A stretch of DNA of 64,000 nt from Dysgonomonas sp. UBA5412 (GCA_002409595.1 DHNQ01000027.1:62001-126000), one strand, 5' to 3'; counted from the first letter of the stretch, positions 8,578 through 18,342 are shown. Notes: generated by a model from the letters alone, not told the origin. Numbers and translations: made by a program.

Positions 8578-10980
8578 ATGCTTATGAAAAAACTACTCTC
8601 CTTATTTTCACTTGCAGTCTTATTATTTGTATCGTGTAGTGAAAATGTACCGAAAGAGGAAAAATCCTACAATCAGGGTATAAACATCACACCGATTCCT
8701 CTCGAATTGACTCAAAAGAGCGACACATTCAACCTTACAAAAAGTATAGTATTTGTTGCAAACAGCAATGACGTAGAAAAAGTATCTGCTTTCTTTGCAG
8801 CTAAGATTAAAAACTCTACGGGTTACAACCTTAATATTGTTAAAGATAAACCGGCTTCCGGTTACATAAGCCTTAATATAAATAATAATATAGACGTAAA
8901 CGATGAAGGTTATCTGCTCGACATTACAAAAGACAATATAGACATACAAGCTAAGACACCACAAGGATTGTTCTATGGTATGCAAACAGTAATGCAATTG
9001 CTTCCTGCCGAAATAGAAAGCCCTGAAATTATAAAGAATATAGCATGGAAAATCCCTGCTGTTACCGTAAAAGATGAACCACGTTTCAGATATAGAGGTA
9101 TGCACCTCGATGTATGCCGCCACTTTGTTGATGTAGACTTTATTAAAAAACAGTTAGATGTGTTGGCAATGTTCAAAATAAACAAATTCCATTGGCATCT
9201 GACCGAAGATCAAGGCTGGAGAATAGAAATAAAGAAATATCCTAAATTGACAGAAATGGGATCTGTGCGCACCGAAGGTGAAGGAAACAAATACGGACCA
9301 TATTATTATACACAAGAGCAAATCAAAGAAGTGGTGGCGTATGCCAAAGAACGCTTTATAGAAGTTATACCCGAAGTAGAATTGCCCGGACATGCAGTAG
9401 CAGCACTCAATGCTTATCCCGAACTATCGTGTACCGGAGAACCGATAGAGGTTAGAAATATATGGGGAGTAGCTAACGATGTGTATTGCGCCGGAAATGA
9501 TTCAGTTTTCCAGTTTTTAGAAGATGTTATAGCCGAAGTTATTCCATTATTCGAAAGTGACTATTTTCATATCGGTGGTGATGAATGTCCTAAAATCCGT
9601 TGGGAAAAATGTCCTAAATGCCAGGCACGCATAAAAGAATTAGGTCTGACAAAAGATCAGAAACATACAGCCGAAGAAAAATTACAAAGTTACTTTGTGC
9701 AACGGATAGAGAAATTCTTACTCAAGAATAATAAGAAAATGATAGGATGGGATGAGATTCTCGAAGGAGGACTAGCCCCTAGCGCCACTGTGATGAGTTG
9801 GCGAGGAGAAGAAGGTGGAATCGCTTCTGCAAATATGGGACACGATGTGATAATGACTCCCGGAGGATGGCTATATTTAGACAAATACCAAGGAGATTCT
9901 AAACTACTTCCTGTCACTATCGGAGGTTTATTAACTTTACAAAAAGTGTATGATTATGAACCCGTACCCGATGCGATAGCCGAAGATAAAAAGCATCACA
10001 TACTTGGTGCTCAGGCAAATGTTTGGACAGAATACAAATACAATGGAAATGATATGGAACATGACATATATCCACGTATTTTGGCTCTTGCTGAATTGGA
10101 TTGGGCAGCTAAAGACAAAAAAGATTATAAAGATTTTGAACGCCGATTGGACAATCAGCGAGTACGTCTGGATATGCATAATATCAATTATTATATCCCT
10201 ACCCCTGAAGATAAAGGTTCACTGACAATAGATTATTGGGGAGAAAAGGTAACAGCCCCATTCTCATGCAACTTTATAGCTTTTACAGACAAAAAAACGT
10301 TGGCTTTCAAGACTTCTGAACCAACTAAAATAGTCTATACAACTGATGGAAGCGAGCCTACTCTGAAATCGCAAGAATATACAGAGCCTTTGACATTCAA
10401 AGAAAATACTATTATAAAGTTAAGATCAGTATTAATTTCAAACAAGATGGGACCGGTACGCACCATCACTCTAGAAAAGCAAACTTATGCTCCTGCTACC
10501 GAAAAGAGTAAAGATGCCAAATCGGGATTGAATGTAGAGCATTACAAAGGTATCTTCAAGACAGTAGCAGAATTGGATGGAAAAACTCCTACTGAGACTG
10601 AACTTGTAGCAACGCCTCAGGAAGCTAAACATAGAGTTACAAACTATAGAGAAGTATATGCTGACGATTTCTATTCCAGTATCCTTACCGGCTATATAAA
10701 TATACCGGAAGATAACATATATTATTTTAGTACAGATTGTGAACTATGGATAGATGGCAAACTATTAATTTCTAATGAAAAGGACAATAATGGTACAGCT
10801 CGCCGGTTCTCCCGTAGCGACAAATCTATAGCGTTGGCTAAAGGTACGCATGAGATAAAAATAGTCAGACTGGGAGCAATATTCGGAGGTTGGCCAACTC
10901 AATGGGACTCAGTCTACCTATCTATCAGAAAAGATGGTGATGCAGAATTTAAAGTTACAGATGCTTCTTATTTCAAATAA
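8578..10980 (+). CDS. GH20 beta-N-acetylhexosaminidase lipoprotein with C-terminal PA14-like domain
   Basis: This 800-residue secreted lipoprotein (lipobox LFVSC) removes terminal beta-linked GlcNAc or GalNAc from glycans. After a GH20b-type N-terminal domain, the TIM barrel begins at about residue 170 (RFRYRGMHLDVCRHF) and contains HWHLTEDQGWRIEIKKYP. The catalytic pair is in HIGGDECPK, D335 and E336, where the Asp positions the substrate acetamido group. A chitobiase C-terminal-like segment (KIVYTTDGSEPT, about 565-640) follows. The last 150 residues (LNVEHYKGIFKTVAELDG ... YFSTDCELWIDGKLLI) resemble a PA14 sugar-binding fold. ATG at 8584 is an alternative start, two residues in. It stands alone, divergent from the TonB receptor, and is followed by a strong terminator. 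Confidence 0.93.
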   Translation: MLMKKLLSLFSLAVLLFVSCSENVPKEEKSYNQGINITPIPLELTQKSDTFNLTKSIVFVANSNDVEKVSAFFAAKIKNSTGYNLNIVKDKPASGYISLNINNNIDVNDEGYLLDITKDNIDIQAKTPQGLFYGMQTVMQLLPAEIESPEIIKNIAWKIPAVTVKDEPRFRYRGMHLDVCRHFVDVDFIKKQLDVLAMFKINKFHWHLTEDQGWRIEIKKYPKLTEMGSVRTEGEGNKYGPYYYTQEQIKEVVAYAKERFIEVIPEVELPGHAVAALNAYPELSCTGEPIEVRNIWGVANDVYCAGNDSVFQFLEDVIAEVIPLFESDYFHIGGDECPKIRWEKCPKCQARIKELGLTKDQKHTAEEKLQSYFVQRIEKFLLKNNKKMIGWDEILEGGLAPSATVMSWRGEEGGIASANMGHDVIMTPGGWLYLDKYQGDSKLLPVTIGGLLTLQKVYDYEPVPDAIAEDKKHHILGAQANVWTEYKYNGNDMEHDIYPRILALAELDWAAKDKKDYKDFERRLDNQRVRLDMHNINYYIPTPEDKGSLTIDYWGEKVTAPFSCNFIAFTDKKTLAFKTSEPTKIVYTTDGSEPTLKSQEYTEPLTFKENTIIKLRSVLISNKMGPVRTITLEKQTYAPATEKSKDAKSGLNVEHYKGIFKTVAELDGKTPTETELVATPQEAKHRVTNYREVYADDFYSSILTGYINIPEDNIYYFSTDCELWIDGKLLISNEKDNNGTARRFSRSDKSIALAKGTHEIKIVRLGAIFGGWPTQWDSVYLSIRKDGDAEFKVTDASYFK

Positions 10981-11006
10981 GATATTTTAGGTTTATATTT
11001 TTAGAG

Positions 11007-11046
11007 AAAAGCCATCGGGTAGAGTTTCTATCCGATGGCTTTTTTA
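11007..11046 (+). terminator. Intrinsic terminator of the GH20 gene
   Basis: A 12-bp stem, AAAAGCCATCGG / CCGATGGCTTTT, is followed by a T-run, 26 bp after the stop codon. Confidence 0.88.
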
Positions 11047-11105
11047 TATATATTATAAGATATAATTAATAATATATGAAGAAATATCATGCGAGAATAC
11101 AGAAT

Positions 11106-11142
11106 ATAAAAAAGAAGTTGATCCAAATATGGATCAACTTCT
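11106..11142 (-). terminator. Intrinsic terminator of the aldolase gene
   Basis: The inverted repeat GAAGTTGATCCA / TGGATCAACTTC is followed by TTTTTT on the minus strand. It lies just beyond the aldolase stop codon at 11169. Confidence 0.85.
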
Positions 11143-11168
11143 CTATTATAATTAAGATATAAATCTAA

Positions 11169-12167
11169 TTATTCTGCTTTTCCAGCACTACCAAGCACAG
11201 CTTCGATTTTGTGTTTGTATAGTTTTTTCATATTATCACGAGCTGGTCCAAGATATTTACGAGGATCAAACTCAGCTGGTTTTGTAGCAAATACTTCGCG
11301 TACAGCAGCAGTCATTGCAAGACGGCTATCTGAGTCGATATTGATTTTACATACAGCAGATTTAGCCGCTTTACGTAGTTGGTCTTCAGGAATACCGATA
11401 GCATCCTTAAGGGCACCACCATATTTGTTGATAGTAGCCACTTCTTCTTGAGGAACAGAAGATGCTCCGTGAAGCACGATAGGGAATCCGGGAAGTTCTT
11501 TTTCACATCCTTCCAATACATCGAAACGCAATGGAGGTGGAACTAAATGTCCATTAGCATCTTTAGTACATTGCTCAGGAGTAAATTTGTTAGCTCCGTG
11601 AGAAGTACCGATAGAAATAGCTAAAGAGTCGCATCCTGTTTTAGTAACAAAATCTACTACTTCTTCAGGTTTAGTATATGTGTGGTGTTCTGCAGAAACT
11701 TCATCTTCTACTCCGGCTAATACCCCTAGTTCACCTTCTACTGTTACATCAAACTGATGAGCGTAATCTACTACTTTTTTAGTAAGAGCTACGTTTTCAT
11801 CATAAGGAAGATGTGAACCATCGATCATCACTGAAGAGAAACCTGAATCGATACAGTCTTTACAAGTTTCGAAAGTATCACCATGGTCTAAGTGAAGCAC
11901 TATTTGTGGTTTTTCCCAACCTAGGCTTTTAGCATATTCTACTGCACCTTGAAGCATGTAGCGTAGTAAGATCGGATTAGCATATTGACGAGCACCCTTA
12001 GATGCTTGAACTATTACCGGAGATTTTGTTTCAGCAGCAGCCTGAACGATTGCCTGCAATTGCTCCATATTGTTTACATTAAACGCAGGAATTGCATATC
12101 CTCCTTTTACAGCTTTTGCAAACATTTCTTTAGTGTTTACCAGCCCCAAGTCTTTGTAACTTACCAT
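11169..12167 (-). CDS. fba: Class II fructose-1,6-bisphosphate aldolase
   Basis: The 332-residue zinc-dependent aldolase interconverts fructose-1,6-bisphosphate with dihydroxyacetone phosphate and glyceraldehyde-3-phosphate in the cytosol. Visible family motifs are AIPAFNVNNMEQ near the N-terminus, VLHLDHGD carrying a zinc-binding His and the catalytic Asp, SVMIDGSHLPYDENV, VEGELGVLAGVEDEV, SIGTSHGANKF and VLHGASSVP. The length and the long AEHHTYT loop fit the class IIB-like form common in Bacteroidota. It is monocistronic, with its own terminator downstream and -7-like boxes upstream. Dihydroxyacetone kinase is encoded 9 kb away, so both ends of triose-phosphate metabolism are represented, though the genes are not linked in an operon. 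Confidence 0.96.
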   Translation of the reverse strand: MVSYKDLGLVNTKEMFAKAVKGGYAIPAFNVNNMEQLQAIVQAAAETKSPVIVQASKGARQYANPILLRYMLQGAVEYAKSLGWEKPQIVLHLDHGDTFETCKDCIDSGFSSVMIDGSHLPYDENVALTKKVVDYAHQFDVTVEGELGVLAGVEDEVSAEHHTYTKPEEVVDFVTKTGCDSLAISIGTSHGANKFTPEQCTKDANGHLVPPPLRFDVLEGCEKELPGFPIVLHGASSVPQEEVATINKYGGALKDAIGIPEDQLRKAAKSAVCKINIDSDSRLAMTAAVREVFATKPAEFDPRKYLGPARDNMKKLYKHKIEAVLGSAGKAE

Positions 12168-12229
12168 TGTTTTTTGAATTTTTATTTATAATAATTATTG
12201 TGAATAAATCGTATATTCTTAAACCTTTG

Positions 12230-12246
12230 CAAAAATAACAAATTTA
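12230..12246 (-). promoter_or_regulatory. Predicted aldolase promoter -7 region
   Basis: Two overlapping-range matches to TAnnTTTG occur on the minus strand: TATTTTTG at 12230-12237 and TAAATTTG at 12239-12246. Either would give a 5' leader of about 60-70 nt. Confidence 0.4.
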
Positions 12247-12289
12247 TGCAATATAAGGGTTTAAAATATGATAAAAAACCTATACGGTT

Positions 12290-13195
12290 TTATTTCCATA
12301 ATGGTGTAGGATACTCTCCTTTATCCACCAATTTTTGTATTTTATCAACTACCGAAGGTCTGTCCTCAGCATAAGTAACCCCAAACCATTTAGAAGGAGT
12401 ATCTAATACTTTTACATCAGCCGTCTTAGTTGTTATCAGATGGTCTACCATCAATGGAATAAAATATTCTGCTTTATGATTTCCTACATTAGCTTCAAGG
12501 AATTTTACAAAATACTTTTCGGAATGTTCGAAATAATCGGGAGTAAAACCCCACATATTCATAGATACGGGAGTATTTTCTTCCAACTTATACCAATAGT
12601 CTTCTGCATCCTTATACTGTATAGCACCATCTTTACGCTCGATATGGGTACGCTCTACAATGCTTTTCAAGAAATCGTTAGCATCTGTTTCACAAACACC
12701 TCTTGCCACAGCACCACTTTCCGACAGGGTGTTGCTAAGACGATAACCAACCATACAATAATGGTTTTCGGTATCACTCATTTTTTTCAACTGGTCAGCT
12801 AAGATTGTATAGCTTTCGCGTCCGTAGAAATCATCAGCATTGATCACAGCAAAAGGTTCGTTTATTACATCCTTAGCCATCATTACAGCATGGTTTGTAC
12901 CCCACGGTTTTTGTCTGTCAGGGTGTAATTCAAATCCTTCGGGAAGGTTATCTAATTCTTGATATACAACTTCTACTGGGATATGATTTTCGTATTTGGA
13001 TACTATTTTTTCACGAAATTCTTTATCAAACGACTTACGAATAACAAATACGACCTTTCCAAATCCGGCTCTCAGAGCATCGTAGATCGAATAGTCCATA
13101 ATTGTTTCGCCATTGGGACCTAGCCCATCCATTTGCTTTAGACTGCCATAACGGCTTCCCATACCGGCAGCAAGCACATACAAAGTTGGTTTCAT
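12290..13195 (-). CDS. Nucleotidyltransferase-family protein (sugar nucleotidylyltransferase-like)
   Basis: The N-terminus MKPTLYVLAAGMGSRYGSLKQMDGLGPNGETIMDYSIYDA is the nucleotide-binding signature of the NTP_transferase fold (AAGMGSRYG..K..). The segment FAVINADDFYG provides the metal-binding Asp pair. Such enzymes couple a sugar-1-phosphate to an NTP. Bacteroidota carry many copies of this 300-residue type whose sugar is unproven. The start is set at ATG 13195, which places the signature at residue 7; an upstream in-frame ATG at 13228 would add an unlikely hydrophobic tail and overlap the promoter box. It has no partner gene, so the sugar cannot be inferred from context. Confidence 0.8.
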   Translation of the reverse strand: MKPTLYVLAAGMGSRYGSLKQMDGLGPNGETIMDYSIYDALRAGFGKVVFVIRKSFDKEFREKIVSKYENHIPVEVVYQELDNLPEGFELHPDRQKPWGTNHAVMMAKDVINEPFAVINADDFYGRESYTILADQLKKMSDTENHYCMVGYRLSNTLSESGAVARGVCETDANDFLKSIVERTHIERKDGAIQYKDAEDYWYKLEENTPVSMNMWGFTPDYFEHSEKYFVKFLEANVGNHKAEYFIPLMVDHLITTKTADVKVLDTPSKWFGVTYAEDRPSVVDKIQKLVDKGEYPTPLWK

Positions 13196-13400
13196 AATAA
13201 ATATTTTACAGTTAATTTTTAGAAACACAAAGATAAACTTTTAAGAATTAAGTCAAATATAATTCTGTAATTATTACCTCCTTATAGCAAATTGTCAAGT
13301 GAGAGAGAAAATTTTTGCATAACATTCTAAAACTATTTGACTATAAATTTGGTTTAAATAAGAGATTGCAGAAAGAAACCGAATATACTAATGTATGAAT

Positions 13401-13418
13401 ATACCATATTTATGGTAT
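13401..13418. promoter_or_regulatory. Inverted repeat ATACCA-N6-TGGTAT, candidate operator
   Basis: Perfect 6-bp arms flank a 6-bp spacer (TATTTA). The repeat ends 22 bp before the TAACTTTG -7 box, covering the place where the -33 element should be. The identical arms and spacer length recur upstream of metN at 42227-42244. Confidence 0.55.
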
Positions 13419-13440
13419 TTTAAATAATTATAGCATATCG

Positions 13441-13448
13441 TAACTTTG
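13441..13448 (+). promoter_or_regulatory. Predicted susC promoter -7 box
   Basis: TAACTTTG matches TAnnTTTG. There is no TTTG -33 element at the right distance; the inverted repeat occupies that region, which fits an activator-dependent or repressed promoter. Confidence 0.5.
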
Positions 13449-13479
13449 TATCATAAATAAAAGCCAATAGACTCGTTTT

Positions 13480-13575
13480 ATGAAAAGAATATTTGTCATA
13501 GATTTGTTCAATACTCCATCCCATATACAAGGCAACAACTATTTTATGTGTATAAATGGTTGTTGTAGACACTAA
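13480..13575 (+). CDS. Possible 31-residue leader peptide with Cys-rich end
   Basis: The ORF reads MKRIFVIDLFNTPSHIQGNN and ends in YFMCINGCCRH. It begins about 32 bp after the predicted -7 box of the susC promoter, so it would be the first ORF on that transcript. A small hairpin follows it. Nothing else supports translation, and there is no recognisable family. It could equally be chance in AT-rich DNA. Confidence 0.25.
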   Translation: MKRIFVIDLFNTPSHIQGNNYFMCINGCCRH

Positions 13576-13708
13576 TCGAAACATTTGCTTGTAAATATAC
13601 AAGTAATAAAAACTATCCATATCGAATAATCAATAGCACCAGAATATCTGACTGACAGACATTCATTCTATTTTCATCTATTTATATAAATTTTTTATTT
13701 TAGTTATC

Positions 13709-16700
13709 ATGAAGTTAAAGATAGTAATCTTCTTTATCGCTCTATTAAATGTATCTCTTGCATTTGCCCAAAGTGGTAATATTGTAAATGGTACAGTTAT
13801 AGATCAAAACGGTGAGCCCTTAATTGGAGTTGCTGTGACTGTAAAAGGTTCCACAAGTGGAACTATAACCGATTTAGACGGCAAATATAGTTTGCCTGTT
13901 GACAAATCAAAAACGATTGTTTTTACCTACGTAGGGTTTGAGACAAAAGAGGTTTCAGCCACGTCTAACATCATCAATGTGACTCTCGAGAGCTCTGAAA
14001 ATATTTTAGACGACGTTATCGTAGTTGCATACGGAACAGCATCTAAAGCCGGATATACAGGATCGGCTTCAACTCTTAAAGCAAAAGAGATTGCCAATTC
14101 GCAGGTAAGTAGTGTATCCCGTCTGCTACAAGGTAGCGCTTCCGGAGTACAATCTGTTGCAAGCTCGGGACAGCCCGGATCTGATGCCGATATTTTCATT
14201 CGAGGTATTGGGTCTATCAACGCATCCAGTAAGCCTTTATATATTGTAGATGGCGCACCATATGATGGTAGCCTCAACTCTTTGAATCCAGCAGATATAG
14301 AATCCATAAATGTACTGAAAGACGCAGCTTCTACAGCCCTTTATGGATCTCGTGCAGGAAATGGACTTGTTATAATAACAACTAAGCAAGGACGAAAAAA
14401 TGAAAAGGCTGTAATAGATGCACGTTTCACTTACGGTATTTCAGACCGTGCAGTAAAAGATTATAAGCAGGTATCAACTAACGAATATTTTCAACTGACA
14501 TGGGAAGCCATGCGCAATCAACAAATGTATGTTAACGGAAAGAATGCAGCAGAGTCGGCACAATATGCAACCGAGAACTTAACATCAAGATTGGGTGTAA
14601 AAAACATGAACCCATACGGCCAGAATTATCCTAATCCTGTAGATTTGAATGGAAATATTGTAGCCGGAGCAACACCTCTATGGGATGACAATTGGTCGGA
14701 CGAATATACACAGAATGCACATCGCATGGAAGCCAATGTCGGTATCTCGGGAGGAAGTGCAGGTACAAGCTATTATGTTTCATTAAATTATCTCGATGAT
14801 CAGGGTATCGCCCCTGCTTCAGACTTCAAACGATATACAGGGCGTATCAATCTGAACTCAGATCTAAAACCTTGGTTAAAATTATCAACAAGTATAGCTC
14901 TGACTCATTCGAAACAAAATGCGCCAAAGGGAGATGACTCATCGTCTGACAATGCGCTTTTCACAGCCCGATTGATACCAAGCTTCTATCCTATATGGGA
15001 ACGTAATCCTGAGAATGGTGAATTTATCTGGGATAATGGGAAAAAAGTATATGACTTTGGATATTACAGACCATCCGGAGCTTCGAGAGGTAATAACCAC
15101 TTAGGAACAGCTCCTTATGATTTCAAACGAGTGACTAACGATATGGCATCTATCAGAACTGCAATAGATGTAGATATTATAAAAGGACTTTCATACAGAG
15201 GTAGTATCAATATTGATTATACTAACAGAAATAATCATAACTATTATAATCCGACAATCGGACCTGAAACGAATAATGATATCAGAGGTTCAGTGTCTAA
15301 GTATAATTACCGTACAACAGGTTTTACAGGAAATAATGTACTTACATACAAAACAACCATCAACGATGTACATAATCTGAAACTCTTAGCAGGACAAGAG
15401 TATTATGAATACAACACAACTAACTTCTATGGTCAGCGAAACGGACTTCCGGCTCTGGGCTTCGAAGAGCCGGATGCAGCCAGCTTACTTGTAGACTTTG
15501 GAGGCTATTCGGATCAATATAAACTATTAAGTTACTTCGGAAGTGGAGAATATAACTATAACAACAAATATTACGCATCAGCTTCTTTACGCCGAGACGG
15601 TTCATCTCGCTTTTCACCTAAAAGTCGTTGGGGTACATTTTGGGCAATAGGAGGATCGTGGAGAATATCCGAAGAAGACTTTATGAAAGATATCAAGGCA
15701 ATCGACAAACTTTCTATCCGTGCCAGCTATGGCGGACAGGGTAATGATAACCTAGATGCCTATTATGCTTATAAATCGTTATTCTCAATACAAAATAATC
15801 TGGGAGAATCTGGCTTTGTTACAGATCGCTTAGAGACACCTGATCTGAAATGGGAAACAAATCTTAACTTCAATGTAGGTATAGACTATGCCCTATTCAA
15901 CAATCGTTTGTCAGGTTCGGTAGAATATTTTGACCGTAGATCAAAAGACCTGTTATTCGAAATACCGAAACCGCTTTCTACCGGATATTCAGGTTTACCG
16001 GCAAACGTAGGAGCATTAAAAAACTATGGAGTTGAAGTCTCTGTTACCGGGCGTTTGGTCGATACAAAAGATTTGAAATGGGGCTTAACAGTGAATGCAA
16101 CTCATTACAAAAACAAGATTACTAAACTTCCGCAAGGAGATATCGTATCAGGCACAAAACTAATGCGTGTAGGAGGTTCTATATATGACTTCTTTATGGC
16201 AGAATGGGGTGGCATAGATCCCGAAGATGGTTTACCTCAATGGTATATGACCAATAGCAACGACGAAAGAGTGCTTACTAAAAATTACAATGATGCTAAT
16301 ACTACTAAATCGAAAATAGTAAAAGGCAGCGCACTTCCCGACCTAGTAGGTGGATTCAGTACTAATATAACATTCAAAGACTTTGAACTATCTGCAATGT
16401 TTGCCTACTCTCTCGGAGGAAAGATTTTCAATCAAGATAAATTATTTATTTTGCATAATGGAAGCAATGCCGGACGAGCAATGTCAGTGGATATGCTAGA
16501 TCGTTGGACTCCTGAAAATAGATATACAGACATACCTCGTTTACAGACAGTAAACAGTAATTCTTGGACTAGCACCTCTACACGCTTCTTAGTAGATGCG
16601 AGCTATATGCGAATGAAGAATCTGACTTTGGGTTACAATATTCCAAAATCGGTACTTAACAAAGTTTTTGTAAATAACTGTAAAGTATTTTTCCAAGCAG

Positions 16701-16822
16701 AAAACCTATTCACAATATTTGGAGAAGAAGGTCTTGACCCTGAACAGAATGTAAACGGAGTTAGCTATTTCCGCTATCCGGCCATGCGTACAGGATCTGT
16801 TGGTATAAATCTTACATTTTAA
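13709..16822 (+). CDS. SusC-family TonB-dependent importer
   Basis: The 1037-residue protein has a signal peptide ending AFAQ. It is followed by a carboxypeptidase-like domain (GTVIDQNGEPLIGVAVTVKGSTSGTITDLDGKYSL), the TonB-box-like stretch DDVIVVAYG, and a plug with the SusC signatures IRGIGSINASSKPLYIVDGAPYDG and LKDAASTALYGSRAGNGLVIITTK. The barrel ends in an aromatic (INLTF). SusC proteins form the pore beneath a SusD lid for TonB-driven uptake. The susD gene begins 28 bp downstream. No glycoside hydrolase, lyase or hybrid sensor lies beside it, unlike a polysaccharide locus, whereas an S9 dipeptidyl peptidase follows. An oligopeptide-importing RagA-like role is therefore plausible but unproven. 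Confidence 0.93.
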   Translation: MKLKIVIFFIALLNVSLAFAQSGNIVNGTVIDQNGEPLIGVAVTVKGSTSGTITDLDGKYSLPVDKSKTIVFTYVGFETKEVSATSNIINVTLESSENILDDVIVVAYGTASKAGYTGSASTLKAKEIANSQVSSVSRLLQGSASGVQSVASSGQPGSDADIFIRGIGSINASSKPLYIVDGAPYDGSLNSLNPADIESINVLKDAASTALYGSRAGNGLVIITTKQGRKNEKAVIDARFTYGISDRAVKDYKQVSTNEYFQLTWEAMRNQQMYVNGKNAAESAQYATENLTSRLGVKNMNPYGQNYPNPVDLNGNIVAGATPLWDDNWSDEYTQNAHRMEANVGISGGSAGTSYYVSLNYLDDQGIAPASDFKRYTGRINLNSDLKPWLKLSTSIALTHSKQNAPKGDDSSSDNALFTARLIPSFYPIWERNPENGEFIWDNGKKVYDFGYYRPSGASRGNNHLGTAPYDFKRVTNDMASIRTAIDVDIIKGLSYRGSINIDYTNRNNHNYYNPTIGPETNNDIRGSVSKYNYRTTGFTGNNVLTYKTTINDVHNLKLLAGQEYYEYNTTNFYGQRNGLPALGFEEPDAASLLVDFGGYSDQYKLLSYFGSGEYNYNNKYYASASLRRDGSSRFSPKSRWGTFWAIGGSWRISEEDFMKDIKAIDKLSIRASYGGQGNDNLDAYYAYKSLFSIQNNLGESGFVTDRLETPDLKWETNLNFNVGIDYALFNNRLSGSVEYFDRRSKDLLFEIPKPLSTGYSGLPANVGALKNYGVEVSVTGRLVDTKDLKWGLTVNATHYKNKITKLPQGDIVSGTKLMRVGGSIYDFFMAEWGGIDPEDGLPQWYMTNSNDERVLTKNYNDANTTKSKIVKGSALPDLVGGFSTNITFKDFELSAMFAYSLGGKIFNQDKLFILHNGSNAGRAMSVDMLDRWTPENRYTDIPRLQTVNSNSWTSTSTRFLVDASYMRMKNLTLGYNIPKSVLNKVFVNNCKVFFQAENLFTIFGEEGLDPEQNVNGVSYFRYPAMRTGSVGINLTF

Positions 16823-16850
16823 CTATTAGCAATCGGAAAAACAGAAAATA

Positions 16851-18317
16851 ATGAAAAAAATTATATACATAATAGCATTCACTATACTAGGGGCTTCGTT
16901 TCACTCTTGTGATCTGGATACTACCCCTACCAATGCCGCCGAATCCGACATTGTATTCGAGAGTGCAGAAAATGCAGAAAAAGTGCTCAACGGCACATGG
17001 GCTTATATGATGGAAACATTCAATAGTTATGCCAATCCCGGATGGGCATGTCTATTTAGAACTAGCGATGCAATGGGTAATGATGTAGCCATGCAGCCAA
17101 ACAAGTATGGATACTATAATCAATATTCGTTTACGGCAGTAGTAAGCACCAGTTCGGGCACAGTACAAAATGTTTGGAGAATTGCCTATAAAACAATAGA
17201 TAACATGAACCATCTCATCACAAAAATAGATGGAGTACCGGGAGAAGCATCATTAAAAGCAAGAGTAAAAGCTCAGGCATATGCACTGAGAGGATATATG
17301 TATCTTAACCTTGCCACTTACTTTTCCGGCAACTATAAAGATAATGTTAATACCCCTTCGGTACCGATCTATTTGGCTCCAACGGATAACAATACAGAGG
17401 GAAATGTCAAAGAAACGTTAGGAAACGTATATAAACAAGCTGAGAGTGATCTATTGGAAGCCTATAAAGCAATTGGATCTTATAATGGAGGAACAGCCAA
17501 ACATAAGATAAACAAGAATGTTGTATCAGGAGTATTAGCTCGTTTATATCTGCAAACAGAATCGTGGGCTGATGCTGAAAAATATGCAAAAGAAGCCGAA
17601 GCTACTTACAACTGGATGTCACAGGCAGATTACTTAGGCGGATTTAACGATCAAAATAATACCGAATGGATATGGGCTCACGGACAGACAGCTAATCAAA
17701 GCAATGCAAGCTACAATTTCCATTTCATAGACGTATCTTCATCTTCATCATTTTATTACAGCTTTATGGCTGATCCATATTTCAAAGACTATTTTGATGA
17801 ATCAGATATTCGTACTCAGTTATTCGAATGGGATACAACCCGATATGAAGGAGGCTTGATGTATAAGAAATTCCGATTCAAGGCCGATCAGACCGGAGAT
17901 CTGGTAATGATGAGAAAAGCTGAAATGGTTTTAATAGAAGCAGAGGCTTTAGCCGAACAAAATCAATTGACCAAAGCTATAGAAAAGCTAAATGAACTAA
18001 GAGTTGCCCGTGGTGCAAAAACACCCGATTTAGCCTCACGATCTAAAGATCAATTAGTAGAAGAAATACTGTTGGAACGTAGGAAAGAACTATTTGGAGA
18101 AGGATTTTCTCTTTCTGACATCAAACGCAGAAAGAAATCGGTAGAACGCAAGGAAGTACCTTCCGGAACAACTGTTACTGTTGGCAATCGGAAAATAGCA
18201 ATACAAGGGCATACAATACTTAAATTCCCTGATGGCACAGCATTCAAGGCAGATAGTCCTTATTATATCTTTGCAATCCCATCATCCGAAAGCCAAAATA
18301 ACCCTAATATTGATTAA
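16851..18317 (+). CDS. SusD/RagB-family surface lipoprotein
   Basis: The 488-residue lipoprotein (cleavage before C in FHSCDLD) is the extracellular lid and ligand-binding partner of the SusC protein encoded 28 bp upstream. SusD features include the N-terminal helical region (NAEKVLNGTWAYMMETFNSY), the TPR-like helices around AQAYALRGYMYLNLATYFSG, and the C-terminal signature EAEALAEQNQLTKAIEKLNELRVARGA followed by EEILLERRKELFGEGFSLSDIKRR. A rho-independent terminator lies 26 bp beyond the stop, so the unit is just susC-susD. The ligand is unknown. Confidence 0.93.
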   Translation: MKKIIYIIAFTILGASFHSCDLDTTPTNAAESDIVFESAENAEKVLNGTWAYMMETFNSYANPGWACLFRTSDAMGNDVAMQPNKYGYYNQYSFTAVVSTSSGTVQNVWRIAYKTIDNMNHLITKIDGVPGEASLKARVKAQAYALRGYMYLNLATYFSGNYKDNVNTPSVPIYLAPTDNNTEGNVKETLGNVYKQAESDLLEAYKAIGSYNGGTAKHKINKNVVSGVLARLYLQTESWADAEKYAKEAEATYNWMSQADYLGGFNDQNNTEWIWAHGQTANQSNASYNFHFIDVSSSSSFYYSFMADPYFKDYFDESDIRTQLFEWDTTRYEGGLMYKKFRFKADQTGDLVMMRKAEMVLIEAEALAEQNQLTKAIEKLNELRVARGAKTPDLASRSKDQLVEEILLERRKELFGEGFSLSDIKRRKKSVERKEVPSGTTVTVGNRKIAIQGHTILKFPDGTAFKADSPYYIFAIPSSESQNNPNID

Positions 18318-18342
18318 TCAAACCCTGATTACTTATATATTT

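Larger units (their letters stand above)
13196..13708. other. Regulatory intergenic region upstream of susC
   Basis: This 513-bp AT-rich region holds several elements. A minus-strand -7 box (TATCTTTG, 13228-13235) serves the nucleotidyltransferase gene. An inverted repeat sits at 13401-13418 and a plus-strand -7 box at 13441-13448. There is a 31-codon ORF at 13480-13575 and a small hairpin CTTGTA-aata-TACAAG at 13588-13603. The predicted susC transcript would have a leader of about 250 nt. I see no known riboswitch. Confidence 0.6.

Noticed and set aside
13420..13620. 66-codon minus-strand ORF in the susC control region
   Set aside because: It runs antisense through the promoter, inverted-repeat flank and leader, and has no promoter or recognisable protein features.
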